From CAIRDP01 sp037134895 (GTDB taxonomy: Bacteria > Bacteroidota > Bacteroidia > Bacteroidales > FEN-979), in contig JBAXLI010000015.1 of NCBI GenBank assembly GCA_037134895.1, positions 3,073-67,072 on the forward strand: a DNA stretch of 64,000 bases, written 5' to 3'. Within the stretch, counting starts at the first letter, position 1. Each line of letters starts with the position of its first letter. The position numbers and the translations under genes are program-made. The notes below the pieces were generated by a model. That model was not told the DNA's origin. It saw nothing but the letters and a program-made list of their open reading frames with translations, and searched no databases. Shown in pieces: positions 52,283-59,981 of this stretch.

Positions 52283-52460
52283 AAATTTTTTTTTAAAAAC
52301 TGTTTTCGTTTCATATACTGATGTAGGTACGATTAAAGGAGGTGTTGACTACCCAAAGCAACAGAAAAAAAGCAGGCAGAGCCCGATTCCGGGGATTATT
52401 CGAGACATAACAGTGTTTTAATAACTACATTGACTACCCTTTCAAATATAAGGCTCTTAA

Positions 52461-52898
52461 TGCAGCTCTGGTTTCAAATTTCGACCAATTGCCTATTTCG
52501 TCTGTAAATGGTACAATTCAATCGGCAAAGATTGCTTTACCTTTAAAAATGATCATCTATTTATTTTTCAGGAAAAGAGCGGCAAGATCGGAAACCTATA
52601 CATCCATGATACCAGTTCACACTTCGGATTAATCCCGGTGCCGGGGCGTTTAACAAAAGGTTTAGTTGACCAATCCATCTTGCCGTTTAACGAGTTTAAA
52701 TGACCTTTCGCCGATTGCCGATTTTTTTCTATAAATGATATATCGATTTTTGCTTTAACAACCTTAAAACAATTTCAGTACGAAAAATACACAGATATTT
52801 TTGTTGCAAGCTGGGGAGGAGGCGCTGGAACCACTGTACTGAAGATCACCCCCGGTGATTTCAAAATTTTTAAACAGACTCTAAATCGAAAAAATTAG
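52461..52898 (+). pseudogene. Decayed coding region with internal TGA and diverged duplicate segment
   Basis: From 52461 a frame without an ATG stays open for 80 codons to TGA (52701-52703), then continues for 64 more codons to TAG (52896-52898). The first part reads FVCKWYNSIGKDCFTFKND then HLFIFQEKSGKIGNL; the second includes KYTDIFVASWGGGAGTTV. DNA around 52471-52530 recurs in diverged form around 52694-52765 (both have GTTT, an ATTGCC core and TAAATG at similar spacing), so a duplication is likely. No family was recognised. The rest of the gap (52283-52460) is AT-rich with no clear feature. Coding origin is inferred from composition and frame only. Confidence 0.35.
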
Positions 52899-52936
52899 CC
52901 ATTGAAGTAATGCAACACTTCCTGACGAAAACTAAG

Positions 52937-53971
52937 ATGAAAATCAATACAAAGATAACGCCCATAATACTTGCAAGTGTGATATTCACACTTCAGGCTT
53001 CTGCAGGTTGCGCTGGTGCCATTGATCCCGTTAAGATTAATGTAACCCAGGTGCTTGATAAATATATTCAGGCAATGGGGGGAATGGCTTTAAAACAAGT
53101 AAAAACGCTATCGCGTCAAGGCACTCTGGTAAAAGGAAATCAGGGCAAAGTTCCCTTCGAGGCGTACTCGGAAAATCCGGGAAAATGGAATTATAAACAA
53201 ATTTTTGCTTACGGGGACGTGGTCTGCTATGCAAGCGACGGAAAAGACTTTTGGGTGCAGGATACAAAAGGCGTTACTCAAATACAGGATAATGAGCGCA
53301 TGGATCTTCAGCTGATGTTTGATATCATGTTTCCGTTAAAACTGCATGATCTCTATCCTGATTTGAGGATCAGGGAATCGGGTCCCTCCGACAAACTGAA
53401 AACTGTTTCACTAATTGGCAAATCGGGCGGCATTGAAAAAGAATTTGAATTTGATCTGGAAACCGGGTTTTTGCTGCGGGCAGGGGATCTGTATTTCACC
53501 GATTACCGCCAAAGCGGAAAACTAAAGCTGCCTTTCCGCATTTTCATTGGCGAATCCACAGATAAAGAAAGCCTGAGATTAAAAATGGAGGTTTCAGTAG
53601 TTGTTTGGGATTCAGCAATGGATCAATCCGAATTTGATAAACCATCCTGCCCGCTTAAGGCTCAGAAATCACAGCTTTACACCTTGAGAAAACAGGTTAC
53701 GGTTGATGATGGAGCTATGGAAGCCTGCGTTGGAGTATACCGCAATACTTCCGACTCAACATTGAAATACATTGTCTCAAAGCAGGGGAAGCATTTAATG
53801 TATGAAATACCAGGCAGATCTTCAAGGATTGAAATTAAACCCGAATCGGAATTGGATTATTTTGTCAGGTTTTTGAACCAGGAATATCATTTTGTTAAAG
53901 ACAGCAGGGGAAAGGTGGTTCAGCTTGAGTTTGGGTATGAAAGGAAAATAAAAGCAAAAAGGATTGATTAA
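52937..53971 (+). CDS. Exported LolA/outer-membrane-lipoprotein-sorting-like protein
   Basis: The ATG at 52937 starts a signal peptide (hydrophobic to residue ~24), giving 344 residues; an ATG nine codons upstream gives a worse N-terminus. VTQVLDKYIQAMGGMALKQVKTLSRQGT is the standard opening of LolA-like peptidase-associated proteins in Bacteroidota (L-x-K-Y-[IV]-x-A-x-G-G, then a strand). The half-barrel continues with FEAYSENPGKWNYKQIF, DGKDFWVQDTKG and FDLETGFLLRAGDLYFTDYR. From ~250 a second domain (MEACVGVYRNTSDSTLKYIV...) looks like the small beta domain (DUF3471-like) often fused to such proteins. Binding of lipid or lipoprotein is inferred. It is the first gene of a three-gene plus-strand group. 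Confidence 0.65.
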   Translation: MKINTKITPIILASVIFTLQASAGCAGAIDPVKINVTQVLDKYIQAMGGMALKQVKTLSRQGTLVKGNQGKVPFEAYSENPGKWNYKQIFAYGDVVCYASDGKDFWVQDTKGVTQIQDNERMDLQLMFDIMFPLKLHDLYPDLRIRESGPSDKLKTVSLIGKSGGIEKEFEFDLETGFLLRAGDLYFTDYRQSGKLKLPFRIFIGESTDKESLRLKMEVSVVVWDSAMDQSEFDKPSCPLKAQKSQLYTLRKQVTVDDGAMEACVGVYRNTSDSTLKYIVSKQGKHLMYEIPGRSSRIEIKPESELDYFVRFLNQEYHFVKDSRGKVVQLEFGYERKIKAKRID

Positions 53972-53992
53972 AATTGTTAACAGGAACAGGTT

Positions 53993-54637
53993 ATGGATCG
54001 TAAGCAGTTTTTATTGAAATCAGCCCATACCTGCCTGTTTTGTTGCAGTGCGGTTGCCGGTTTCGGATCAGTTCCTCCCGGCCATATCCCCGCTGATGAT
54101 AAACTCAGTTCTGATCTTGGAAAGCGAATGTTGGATGGAGCAAAAAGCCCTGACTGGCGGAGGGCCGAAAAATCTCTTTCGTGGATCAGGAACATGCTCG
54201 ATGTAATGGATGAGCATCTTGATGAAGAAACGAAAATAAAGCTTTTAAACGCTTGCGGACGTTCCTGCTATCTTTTCGCTGTTGGAGTGGCAGATGAAAA
54301 GAAACCGACAGCAGGGGAAGCAGAAGAATATCTTGCATGGCTTGATGTGAATGGCTTTAAAGTTGAACGCAATAAGGGAATGACGGTAATTAATTTCGGC
54401 TGGCATGGCAAACAAAGTCCGCTGGGATTAAGCATAAAAGAAGGTTTCTGCCTTTGCCCGATTGTTGAAAATGACTTGCAGGGTTTATCAAAATCATACT
54501 GTAATTGTTCTGCAGGATATGTGAAAGAGATTGTCGAACGAAGTACCGGAAGGAAAGTTATACGGGTCGAGGTCGTGGAATCAATCAAACGGGGCGGGAA
54601 GGATTGCCGCTTCAGGGTTGAATTAAACAATGCGTAA
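53993..54637 (+). CDS. Cysteine-rich DUF6144/V4R-like protein
   Basis: This 214-residue protein starts 22 bp after the LolA-like gene. The N-terminus (MDRKQFLLKSAHTCLFCCSAVAGFG) resembles a Bacteroidota export signal of the RKxFL type. A helical middle (KRMLDGAKSPDWRRAEKSLSWI...) includes ACGRSCY. The C-terminal block EGFCLCPIVENDLQGLSKSYCNCSAGYVKEI and VVESIKRGGKDCRFRVEL matches the pattern of V4R-related/4-vinyl-reductase-like domains, where clustered Cys bind a metal. The pattern is also that of DUF6144. Reaction unknown; metal or small-ligand binding is inferred from the Cys spacing. Confidence 0.6.
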   Translation: MDRKQFLLKSAHTCLFCCSAVAGFGSVPPGHIPADDKLSSDLGKRMLDGAKSPDWRRAEKSLSWIRNMLDVMDEHLDEETKIKLLNACGRSCYLFAVGVADEKKPTAGEAEEYLAWLDVNGFKVERNKGMTVINFGWHGKQSPLGLSIKEGFCLCPIVENDLQGLSKSYCNCSAGYVKEIVERSTGRKVIRVEVVESIKRGGKDCRFRVELNNA

Positions 54638-54684
54638 GTGGAGGCGGGGATGCACTATTCGTGATAATCATAAAAACAACCAAC

Positions 54685-55191
54685 ATGAAAAAGCAAATAA
54701 AATTAGCCGCGATCAGCCTGTTTTTCATTTATCAGGCGAATGTTTTCAGCCAGACAATGAATGAAAAGTTAACATTCCTTAAACCGATTTTGGGGAAAAG
54801 CTGGACAGCCGATTTTAAGTCACCCAATGGTCAGACAACAACGAAGGTCAGCCGCAGCTATGAACTCATGTGGAATGGGGAAGTGATAAAATTCACGAAT
54901 TCAAATCCGCAGCTCAAATATTTCGAAGAAGGATATTTTTATGTGGAAGACGGCACCAATAAAGTAATGTTTTTTTCGGTTTGCAACAAAGGAGGGGCAC
55001 AGAAAGGCGAAGTCCTTCCTGAGGAGGGGAAAATTACTATCCAGGGGCAAACAACGATACGGGATAAAACCTTTGATTATAAAGACACCTATGAATTTAC
55101 TGCTGATGGCAAAATGACTGATCGCTGGTTCCAGAATGCCAGCGGTTCATGGAGGCCAGGTCACGTTGTTGAATTCACCAAATCGATGTGA
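54685..55191 (+). CDS. Secreted lipocalin-like protein (DUF1579-like)
   Basis: The ATG at 54685 (MKKQIKLAAISLFFIYQ, cleavage near VFSQ) was preferred to the GTG frame opening at 54661; the product is 168 residues. The mature part begins LTFLKPILGKSWTADFK and goes on as repeated amphipathic strands (SRSYELMWNGEVIKF, EGYFYVEDGTNKVMFFSV, DTYEFTADGKMTDRWFQ). That order, with a G-x-W near the start and a final W-x-P-G-H-V-V-E-F strand, fits small lipocalin-like proteins of the DUF1579 type. No active-site residue was recognised. It is the last gene of the plus-strand group, 47 bp after the Cys-rich gene. Confidence 0.6.
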   Translation: MKKQIKLAAISLFFIYQANVFSQTMNEKLTFLKPILGKSWTADFKSPNGQTTTKVSRSYELMWNGEVIKFTNSNPQLKYFEEGYFYVEDGTNKVMFFSVCNKGGAQKGEVLPEEGKITIQGQTTIRDKTFDYKDTYEFTADGKMTDRWFQNASGSWRPGHVVEFTKSM

Positions 55192-55245
55192 AATGAAACA
55201 TGTCACATCAATTTCTTTTCCGGGCGAATTTTTATGTCTTTCGTC

Positions 55246-56520
55246 TTATAGCTTCTGCCTGTATAGTAACCTGTTGTCTCCGCCGCCCGGAGTTTCGTAG
55301 AGATAGTAAAGATAATTTTTATGCACCCTTACCTTTTGAGGAAAGCCGTGTTCAGCGCCGAGTATTTGCTTCAATTCGCCGGTATTCAGGTTGATCCTGT
55401 ACAAGGTAAAGTAGCCCCCGCTTTTTAAAAATGAAGTGTACGCCCTATGATCTATCTTATCAATGTAGATATCAGAAGTCCATTGATTTGCACCAATATC
55501 GGGGATGGGCATTTTCAACCTGGAAGTGAAAACTCCACCCATGGTAAAGAGTTCCAGGGTATAATCCGCAGTATTGAAAATACACAAGAGTTCATCTATC
55601 CTGTGCAAAGAGGATGTGTTTTTTCCGTATATAATTTTTTTCAGCCATTGCCAAGCGAGTACATCCTCATAATTGCGGGGAGGGTTTTCCATGACCAGGT
55701 AACGGTAATCCTCCGGATTACGGCTCAGCATCTTTAGTTTTTCCTTATCACTGACGGAAGACAGGATCTGCCTTCGGCTGGTTTGGCGGTTGACCTGGTA
55801 AAATTCAACGCTGAGCTGATCAGGGCTTTCGGTACGAAAAAACAGCAGGCTTTCGGTTGATGCCACGCAATCGGCCAGGAATGACCTGAACCGTCCGATT
55901 TCGGCCGTACAGCAGAGATCGAGTGTATCGCCATGACGGTATACCTGGTAAGACGAATCTTCGTTCAGTACATGTACGTTGCCCATGCAATCGAGGAAAA
56001 GGCCTGAAGGTTTGAAGGGTAAGCTTCCTGAACGGGCAATTGTATCTCCATCCAGCGATTTATAAAGGAGTTCCGATTTTTTTAACCTGAAACGATAGAT
56101 CAGGAGATAGACCCGGTTGCTATCGACTTCATAATCAAGCACAGTGTATTTATTATCCTTGAAGAAAGGCTGGGGCTCACTTTTCGCTTTGACTTCAACC
56201 TCCTGTAAAAGGCGAACAGATTGAATCAGCAATACTGTAATTGATTTCGAGGTGCTATCCAGCCAGATCTTCTGGGTTTCATACCCGACATGGCTAACGT
56301 TCATATAAACCGGCGGATAATAGAAAACGAGTGAAAATTCACCATCCTTATTGGTTACGCAACCACGCCGGGTTCCTGCAATGCTTATGTTGGCACCTGA
56401 AACAGCAGCCTGTGTTTGCCGGTCAAGCACTTTCCCTTTCAATTGCATACGATGATTCTGGGCTGTAACTGCCATACAGCAGAAAACAACAACAGAAGCC
56501 ACCGTAATAAATTTAACCAT
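55246..56520 (-). CDS. CarboxypepD_reg-like domain protein with propeller-like C-terminal part
   Basis: This is a 424-residue protein with signal peptide residues 1-20 (cleavage near VTAQ). Residues ~25-115 are a carboxypeptidase-regulatory-like sandwich: KGKVLDRQTQAAVSGANISI, GTRRGCVTNKDGEFSL and MNVSHVGYETQKI. This domain opens many TonB-dependent receptors and surface proteins in Bacteroidota. The remainder (~120-424) has strands and turns suggestive of a 6-bladed propeller (SGLFLDCMGNVHVLNEDSSYQVY, TSDIYIDKIDHRAYTSF, YRINLNTGELKQIL), but no family name can be given with certainty. There is no barrel, so it is not a receptor. It lies 17 bp after the C10 peptidase gene on the same strand, so the two are probably co-transcribed. 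Confidence 0.65.
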   Translation of the reverse strand: MVKFITVASVVVFCCMAVTAQNHRMQLKGKVLDRQTQAAVSGANISIAGTRRGCVTNKDGEFSLVFYYPPVYMNVSHVGYETQKIWLDSTSKSITVLLIQSVRLLQEVEVKAKSEPQPFFKDNKYTVLDYEVDSNRVYLLIYRFRLKKSELLYKSLDGDTIARSGSLPFKPSGLFLDCMGNVHVLNEDSSYQVYRHGDTLDLCCTAEIGRFRSFLADCVASTESLLFFRTESPDQLSVEFYQVNRQTSRRQILSSVSDKEKLKMLSRNPEDYRYLVMENPPRNYEDVLAWQWLKKIIYGKNTSSLHRIDELLCIFNTADYTLELFTMGGVFTSRLKMPIPDIGANQWTSDIYIDKIDHRAYTSFLKSGGYFTLYRINLNTGELKQILGAEHGFPQKVRVHKNYLYYLYETPGGGDNRLLYRQKL

Positions 56521-56537
56521 GTTAATTAAGACAAACC

Positions 56538-57986
56538 CTACTTACTGATCAGTTTCCCGCTTGAAACATTTCCCATTTCATCAGTAATCCGGTAAATATA
56601 GCAACCAGGATGCAGTTTTACATTATTTATTTTTGGGTTGGATCCTGTCAATAAAGAGGTAAAGACAACTTCGCCCCGGGGGTTTAAGATTGTGAATGTC
56701 GTCTTTCCGTAAATTCCTTCCACAACAAGAAAATCATTCATGGGATTGGGATATACCAAAACCTTAAGGTCCGTGTTTGCTGTACGGGGCACAAAGGTAT
56801 ATAATGATGATTTGATATCCAGCAAAGCGCTCTCAATAACAGTAAGTGAATAGGGGATCTGCTGAGGCGGCAATGTGTACCAGCCATTAGCCGATCCTCC
56901 CCACCCGAAATTAAAATGATAGAACTCATCTGTGTTGTACCCGTCGACAACAACATTATGCCCGCCTGAACCGGTCGAACTCAGTAATCCCAGGTGGACA
57001 GGAAGAGCCTTTTTAACATTGTCGGCGATAAGAGTGTTTAATGTGGTATCCTTGGGATATACGAGCCTGGATTCGTCAAACCCAAACCTCTGAAATGCCA
57101 TTGCGGCCTGTTCCATCCCGAATGTCCCGGATACAGATTTACTGTAAACCTGGTGGGCTGCAACCCCACAGGCAAAAGACAAAGCGGCTTTCTCTGAATT
57201 TGACAAGGTACCGTTTACTGCAAATGTTTCTTCGAGAGTGTCGAGCCAAAGGTTTAAAGTATCAAAGGATGGGAAATCATGTTCAAGATGATCATCATCT
57301 ATCCAGTAACTGTTCCCCGAACCGAAATTATGGTAATAGTCGTCAGTGGAATCAAACCTGGTATGGTTGATCTCACGATGATAATTGATTATCTGGGCCA
57401 TTGCAATGGCCGGACATCCTGCGACGCTCCTTGAGCCTGCATTCAGGTCTAGCGGGCACATGATGTTATAAGGAGCCGACTGGGTGTAGTTTGTCACAAT
57501 CCATCCACCCGTTGGGGTTGATCCCTGTGGAGGCCATTGTTCGAACAAGCGGTTTTGACCAAGGCCGATATGGGAAACACCGGCCAGAAAATCAGACCAA
57601 TCTTTTGAGATCCCGGCAGCATTGTAACTGGTGTTATATGCAGAAGCCTTTACCCGGTAATCAAGATCTGCCGACATGATTCCTTTCATTACTTTTTCCT
57701 CATCCGCTGAAAGTTTAACATTCCCTTCAACAGAATAGGCATAAACCGGGTTAACATCCGCAGAAGAGGAAACGATCAGAAACCCGGAAGGCGAGTAGCG
57801 GAATAAATAACCAACGGTTTCTTTTTGCCCATTGAACAAGGTATCGGTTTTTTCAAGAGAGCTTCCCTGAAGCCGCATTTGCATAAAAGCATTGGCGGCT
57901 TCTGTAATTGAAGGCAAAGGGACTTCTGCAGAAATTCCGGTTAGAGTGATCCACAGCAGAGACAATAAAAGAATCAAACGTTTCAT
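56538..57986 (-). CDS. C10 family cysteine peptidase (streptopain-like) with type IX secretion signal
   Basis: The ATG at 57986 begins a signal peptide (MKRLILLLSLLWITLTGISA) and 482 residues; the frame upstream to 58085 is not needed. Residues ~25-130 are the inhibitory propeptide. The catalytic Cys191 lies in SVAGCPAIAMAQIINYH and the catalytic His343 in GGHNVVVDGYNTDEFYHFN, followed by FGWGGSANGWY, the hallmark block of the family. The last ~75 residues (LKVLVYPNPMNDFLVVEG to GKLISK) are a T9SS C-terminal sorting domain of the por-secretion type: P-N-P, then a G-x-Y-x-[YV]-[RK]-[IV] strand and a final Lys. The enzyme is thus exported across the outer membrane to degrade or modify extracellular protein. 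Confidence 0.93.
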   Translation of the reverse strand: MKRLILLLSLLWITLTGISAEVPLPSITEAANAFMQMRLQGSSLEKTDTLFNGQKETVGYLFRYSPSGFLIVSSSADVNPVYAYSVEGNVKLSADEEKVMKGIMSADLDYRVKASAYNTSYNAAGISKDWSDFLAGVSHIGLGQNRLFEQWPPQGSTPTGGWIVTNYTQSAPYNIMCPLDLNAGSRSVAGCPAIAMAQIINYHREINHTRFDSTDDYYHNFGSGNSYWIDDDHLEHDFPSFDTLNLWLDTLEETFAVNGTLSNSEKAALSFACGVAAHQVYSKSVSGTFGMEQAAMAFQRFGFDESRLVYPKDTTLNTLIADNVKKALPVHLGLLSSTGSGGHNVVVDGYNTDEFYHFNFGWGGSANGWYTLPPQQIPYSLTVIESALLDIKSSLYTFVPRTANTDLKVLVYPNPMNDFLVVEGIYGKTTFTILNPRGEVVFTSLLTGSNPKINNVKLHPGCYIYRITDEMGNVSSGKLISK

Positions 57987-58130
57987 GGCAGGAATAGTTT
58001 TATTAGAGTTCGCCCGCAGAATTCTAAAGCAAAGGGAAAAGCCGACAAATGCAACTATTAATGGAAGGCTTATTAGATTTGTCATTGGTTTATAATTTTC
58101 TGTTATTGTAAATATTGTTGATCTTATTTT

Positions 58131-59390
58131 TTACTTTTTCAATTTCTTCAATTGATCTACCGCATTGGCATTTTGAGGATTTAGCTCCAAAGATTTTTCG
58201 TAGTTCTTAATGGCAAATTCTTTATTGCCTGCCAGCATATAGGCTTCGGCAAGGCTATCGAAGGCATTGGCCGATTGCGGATACAAATTTGTATTCTTTA
58301 TAAATATGTTGATCGCAGATGCAATTTGATCGTCTCCAAGAAGTGAATATCCTAAAGTGTTTAAGAATCGCTCGTCATTGTTCTTTTCGATTAATTTATC
58401 AAAAATAATTTCAATTGTTTTATCGAGTGCATCTTTACTTTCTGTTTTGATGTCCGGTTCAACACCAATACCTTCACAACTGATTTTTGTAACCGGGCTG
58501 ATAACATCCGATATTGGCATATCAACCACATAATAATCATTTAATATTTTTGGACCTCCTGTTCCGTGAGCTCCAAAATTTGATTTTTCCCCAACAACCA
58601 CTGCCCTGCCAAGTTTTTGTAAACTATAAGCAAAAATTTCTCCGGCGGAATAGGTGTTTGAACTAATTAGTATATAAAGTGGGATTTTATCCATTCGCTT
58701 ACCTGGGATATAAGGTAATGAACGATATTGGACGATCTCGTTGTTTTTTCTAAAATGTTCTTCAAATAAAATAATATTATCAGTTTCTTGATAAAAATAG
58801 CTCGCTAAAAACTGTATCATCGATTCCCATCCACCTCTAAAATTTCTCAAATCAAAGATTACAAAATCTGAATTTGAAAGAAATTTCATTGCCGAAATAG
58901 CCGTCTCACTTGCTAAATCTAGTCGTTCCATTCTTTTCAATCGCAAATAACCTATATTGCCCGGAAGTATTTTAATATTCTGAAACCAATAATTAACTGG
59001 TCTTCCATCGTCTAGTATATCTTTTACCCAGTCCTCTCCTTTTTCGGAAATAGCTTTTTTAATGATCGCTACGGTAGAAGGATTATAATATATACGAAAA
59101 TGTCGATCATGTGCTATTTGGAACATATCGTCTGTAAGTACTCTGCCTAATTGACCAAAATTATCAATCGAATCATATTTCCCATTTTGCAGATTAATAG
59201 TTAATTGATTTGACATTTTTGTTGCAATATCCGGATTGACATAAAGATCGTTAACCATTACGCTGAGTTGTTTAATTGTTTCAGACCGTAATGAAGAGGT
59301 TAATTTAATGCTTGATTGAGCGAACGCCAAGTTTGACAGAATCACTAATTGCATAGATAGCATCAATATTAGACCAATTTTCGGTTTCAT
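58131..59390 (-). CDS. S41-family serine peptidase with C-terminal TPR hairpins
   Basis: This is a 419-residue protein with signal peptide residues 1-25 (cleavage near AFAQ). The N-terminal helical cap (~35-95) is followed by the S41 core. ILPGNIGYLRLKRMERLD and FVIFDLRNFRGGWESMI are family blocks, and the nucleophile is Ser248 in SSNTYSAGEIFAYSLQ, with VVGEKSNFGAHG behind it. There is no PDZ domain, as in the retinol-binding-protein-like and tricorn-like branch. Residues ~340-419 are TPR hairpins ending NPQNANAVDQLKKLKK. The gene is visibly more AT-rich than its neighbours. A decayed copy of its TPR tail lies just upstream (59415-59562), suggesting past duplication or transfer. Confidence 0.85.
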   Translation of the reverse strand: MKPKIGLILMLSMQLVILSNLAFAQSSIKLTSSLRSETIKQLSVMVNDLYVNPDIATKMSNQLTINLQNGKYDSIDNFGQLGRVLTDDMFQIAHDRHFRIYYNPSTVAIIKKAISEKGEDWVKDILDDGRPVNYWFQNIKILPGNIGYLRLKRMERLDLASETAISAMKFLSNSDFVIFDLRNFRGGWESMIQFLASYFYQETDNIILFEEHFRKNNEIVQYRSLPYIPGKRMDKIPLYILISSNTYSAGEIFAYSLQKLGRAVVVGEKSNFGAHGTGGPKILNDYYVVDMPISDVISPVTKISCEGIGVEPDIKTESKDALDKTIEIIFDKLIEKNNDERFLNTLGYSLLGDDQIASAINIFIKNTNLYPQSANAFDSLAEAYMLAGNKEFAIKNYEKSLELNPQNANAVDQLKKLKK

Positions 59391-59414
59391 TTTAACTTCC
59401 TTTTGATTTGTTTT

Positions 59415-59562
59415 CTAATATTTTTGCTTTACTCTCAACTTTTTTAATTGCTCCACAGCATTAGTGTTTTGCGGATAACTCAAACGATTTTTCGTAGTGC
59501 TTAATTGCAAGTTCTTTATCGCCGGCTTTCATGTAGGCTTCACCAAGACTGTCAAATTCGCC
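59415..59562 (-). pseudogene. Remnant of the TPR tail of an S41-type gene, frameshifted
   Basis: The minus strand encodes FDSLGEAYMKAGDKELAIK, then HYEKSFEL, then after a small deletion NPQNTNAVEQLKKL (the deletion falls in the codons before NPQN). This is clearly homologous to the last ~45 residues of the neighbouring S41 protein (FDSLAEAYMLAGNKEFAIK, NYEKSLEL, NPQNANAVDQLKKL). No start or peptidase domain is present; the fragment begins abruptly at 59562 at a junction with unrelated DNA. Confidence 0.75.
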
Positions 59563-59641
59563 TGGCTGCTAAAAACAGCGCCTTGGCTAACAGTTTTAAG
59601 TTAGTTTTGTTGCAATAAGCGTCAGGTTGGTTCGTGCATTT

Positions 59642-59830
59642 TTATGTCATTCCTGTTCTTATCCATTTCGCCCAATCATCGTCGTATGCTGGACATCCCA
59701 CACTGCCCGGATTAATAATGGTTTTATTACCTGTCTCGACTATTCTTGAAACGTGGCTATGTCCGCAAACAACAATTTTTTGCCTGACATTTTTTAATAT
59801 GTCATCAATTTCTGTTGTTTTGCCATTCAT
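59642..59830 (-). pseudogene. 5'-truncated metallophosphoesterase (YfcE/MJ0936-like) fragment
   Basis: A 62-codon frame reads IDDILKNVRQKIVVCGHSH, then VSRIVETGNKTIINPGSVGCP. The C-G-H-[ST]-H and N-P-G-S-V-G motifs form the C-terminal metal-binding part of YfcE-type phosphodiesterases. The N-terminal GD-x-H-G and GNHD motifs are missing; full members are ~160-240 residues. The fragment is preceded upstream by a 17-bp inverted repeat, so it looks like a leftover of a rearrangement. A short independent gene with this ATG is possible but would lack half of the active site. Confidence 0.65.
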
Positions 59831-59866
59831 TATGTGTTGTTTTTATTTAATGAAACATAACGCCTG

Positions 59867-59933
59867 GCCTGCAAACGAAACAAAGTCAGAGGCTTTGGCA
59901 GCAAATTGCGTTAGCATTGTTTCGTTTGCAGGC
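59867..59933. repeat. Perfect 17-bp inverted repeat, recombination-site-like
   Basis: GCCTGCAAACGAAACAA (59867-59883) is exactly complementary to 59917-59933, with a 33-nt centre. TAACGC (59858-59863) and GCGTTA (59908-59913) form a second, interleaved complementary pair. The arrangement recalls folded integron attC-type sites, but the core RYYYAAC/GTTRRRY boxes are not well matched. It lies between a truncated gene and the intact M16 gene. Confidence 0.5.
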
Positions 59934-59981
59934 TCATTATGGCCACTAAAATTCATTGAATCATCTTCTGATAAGTTACCC

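Noticed and set aside
59858..59933. True integron attC site
   Set aside because: The RYYYAAC and GTTRRRY core boxes do not match well and no integrase is in the window; kept only as a recombination-like inverted repeat.
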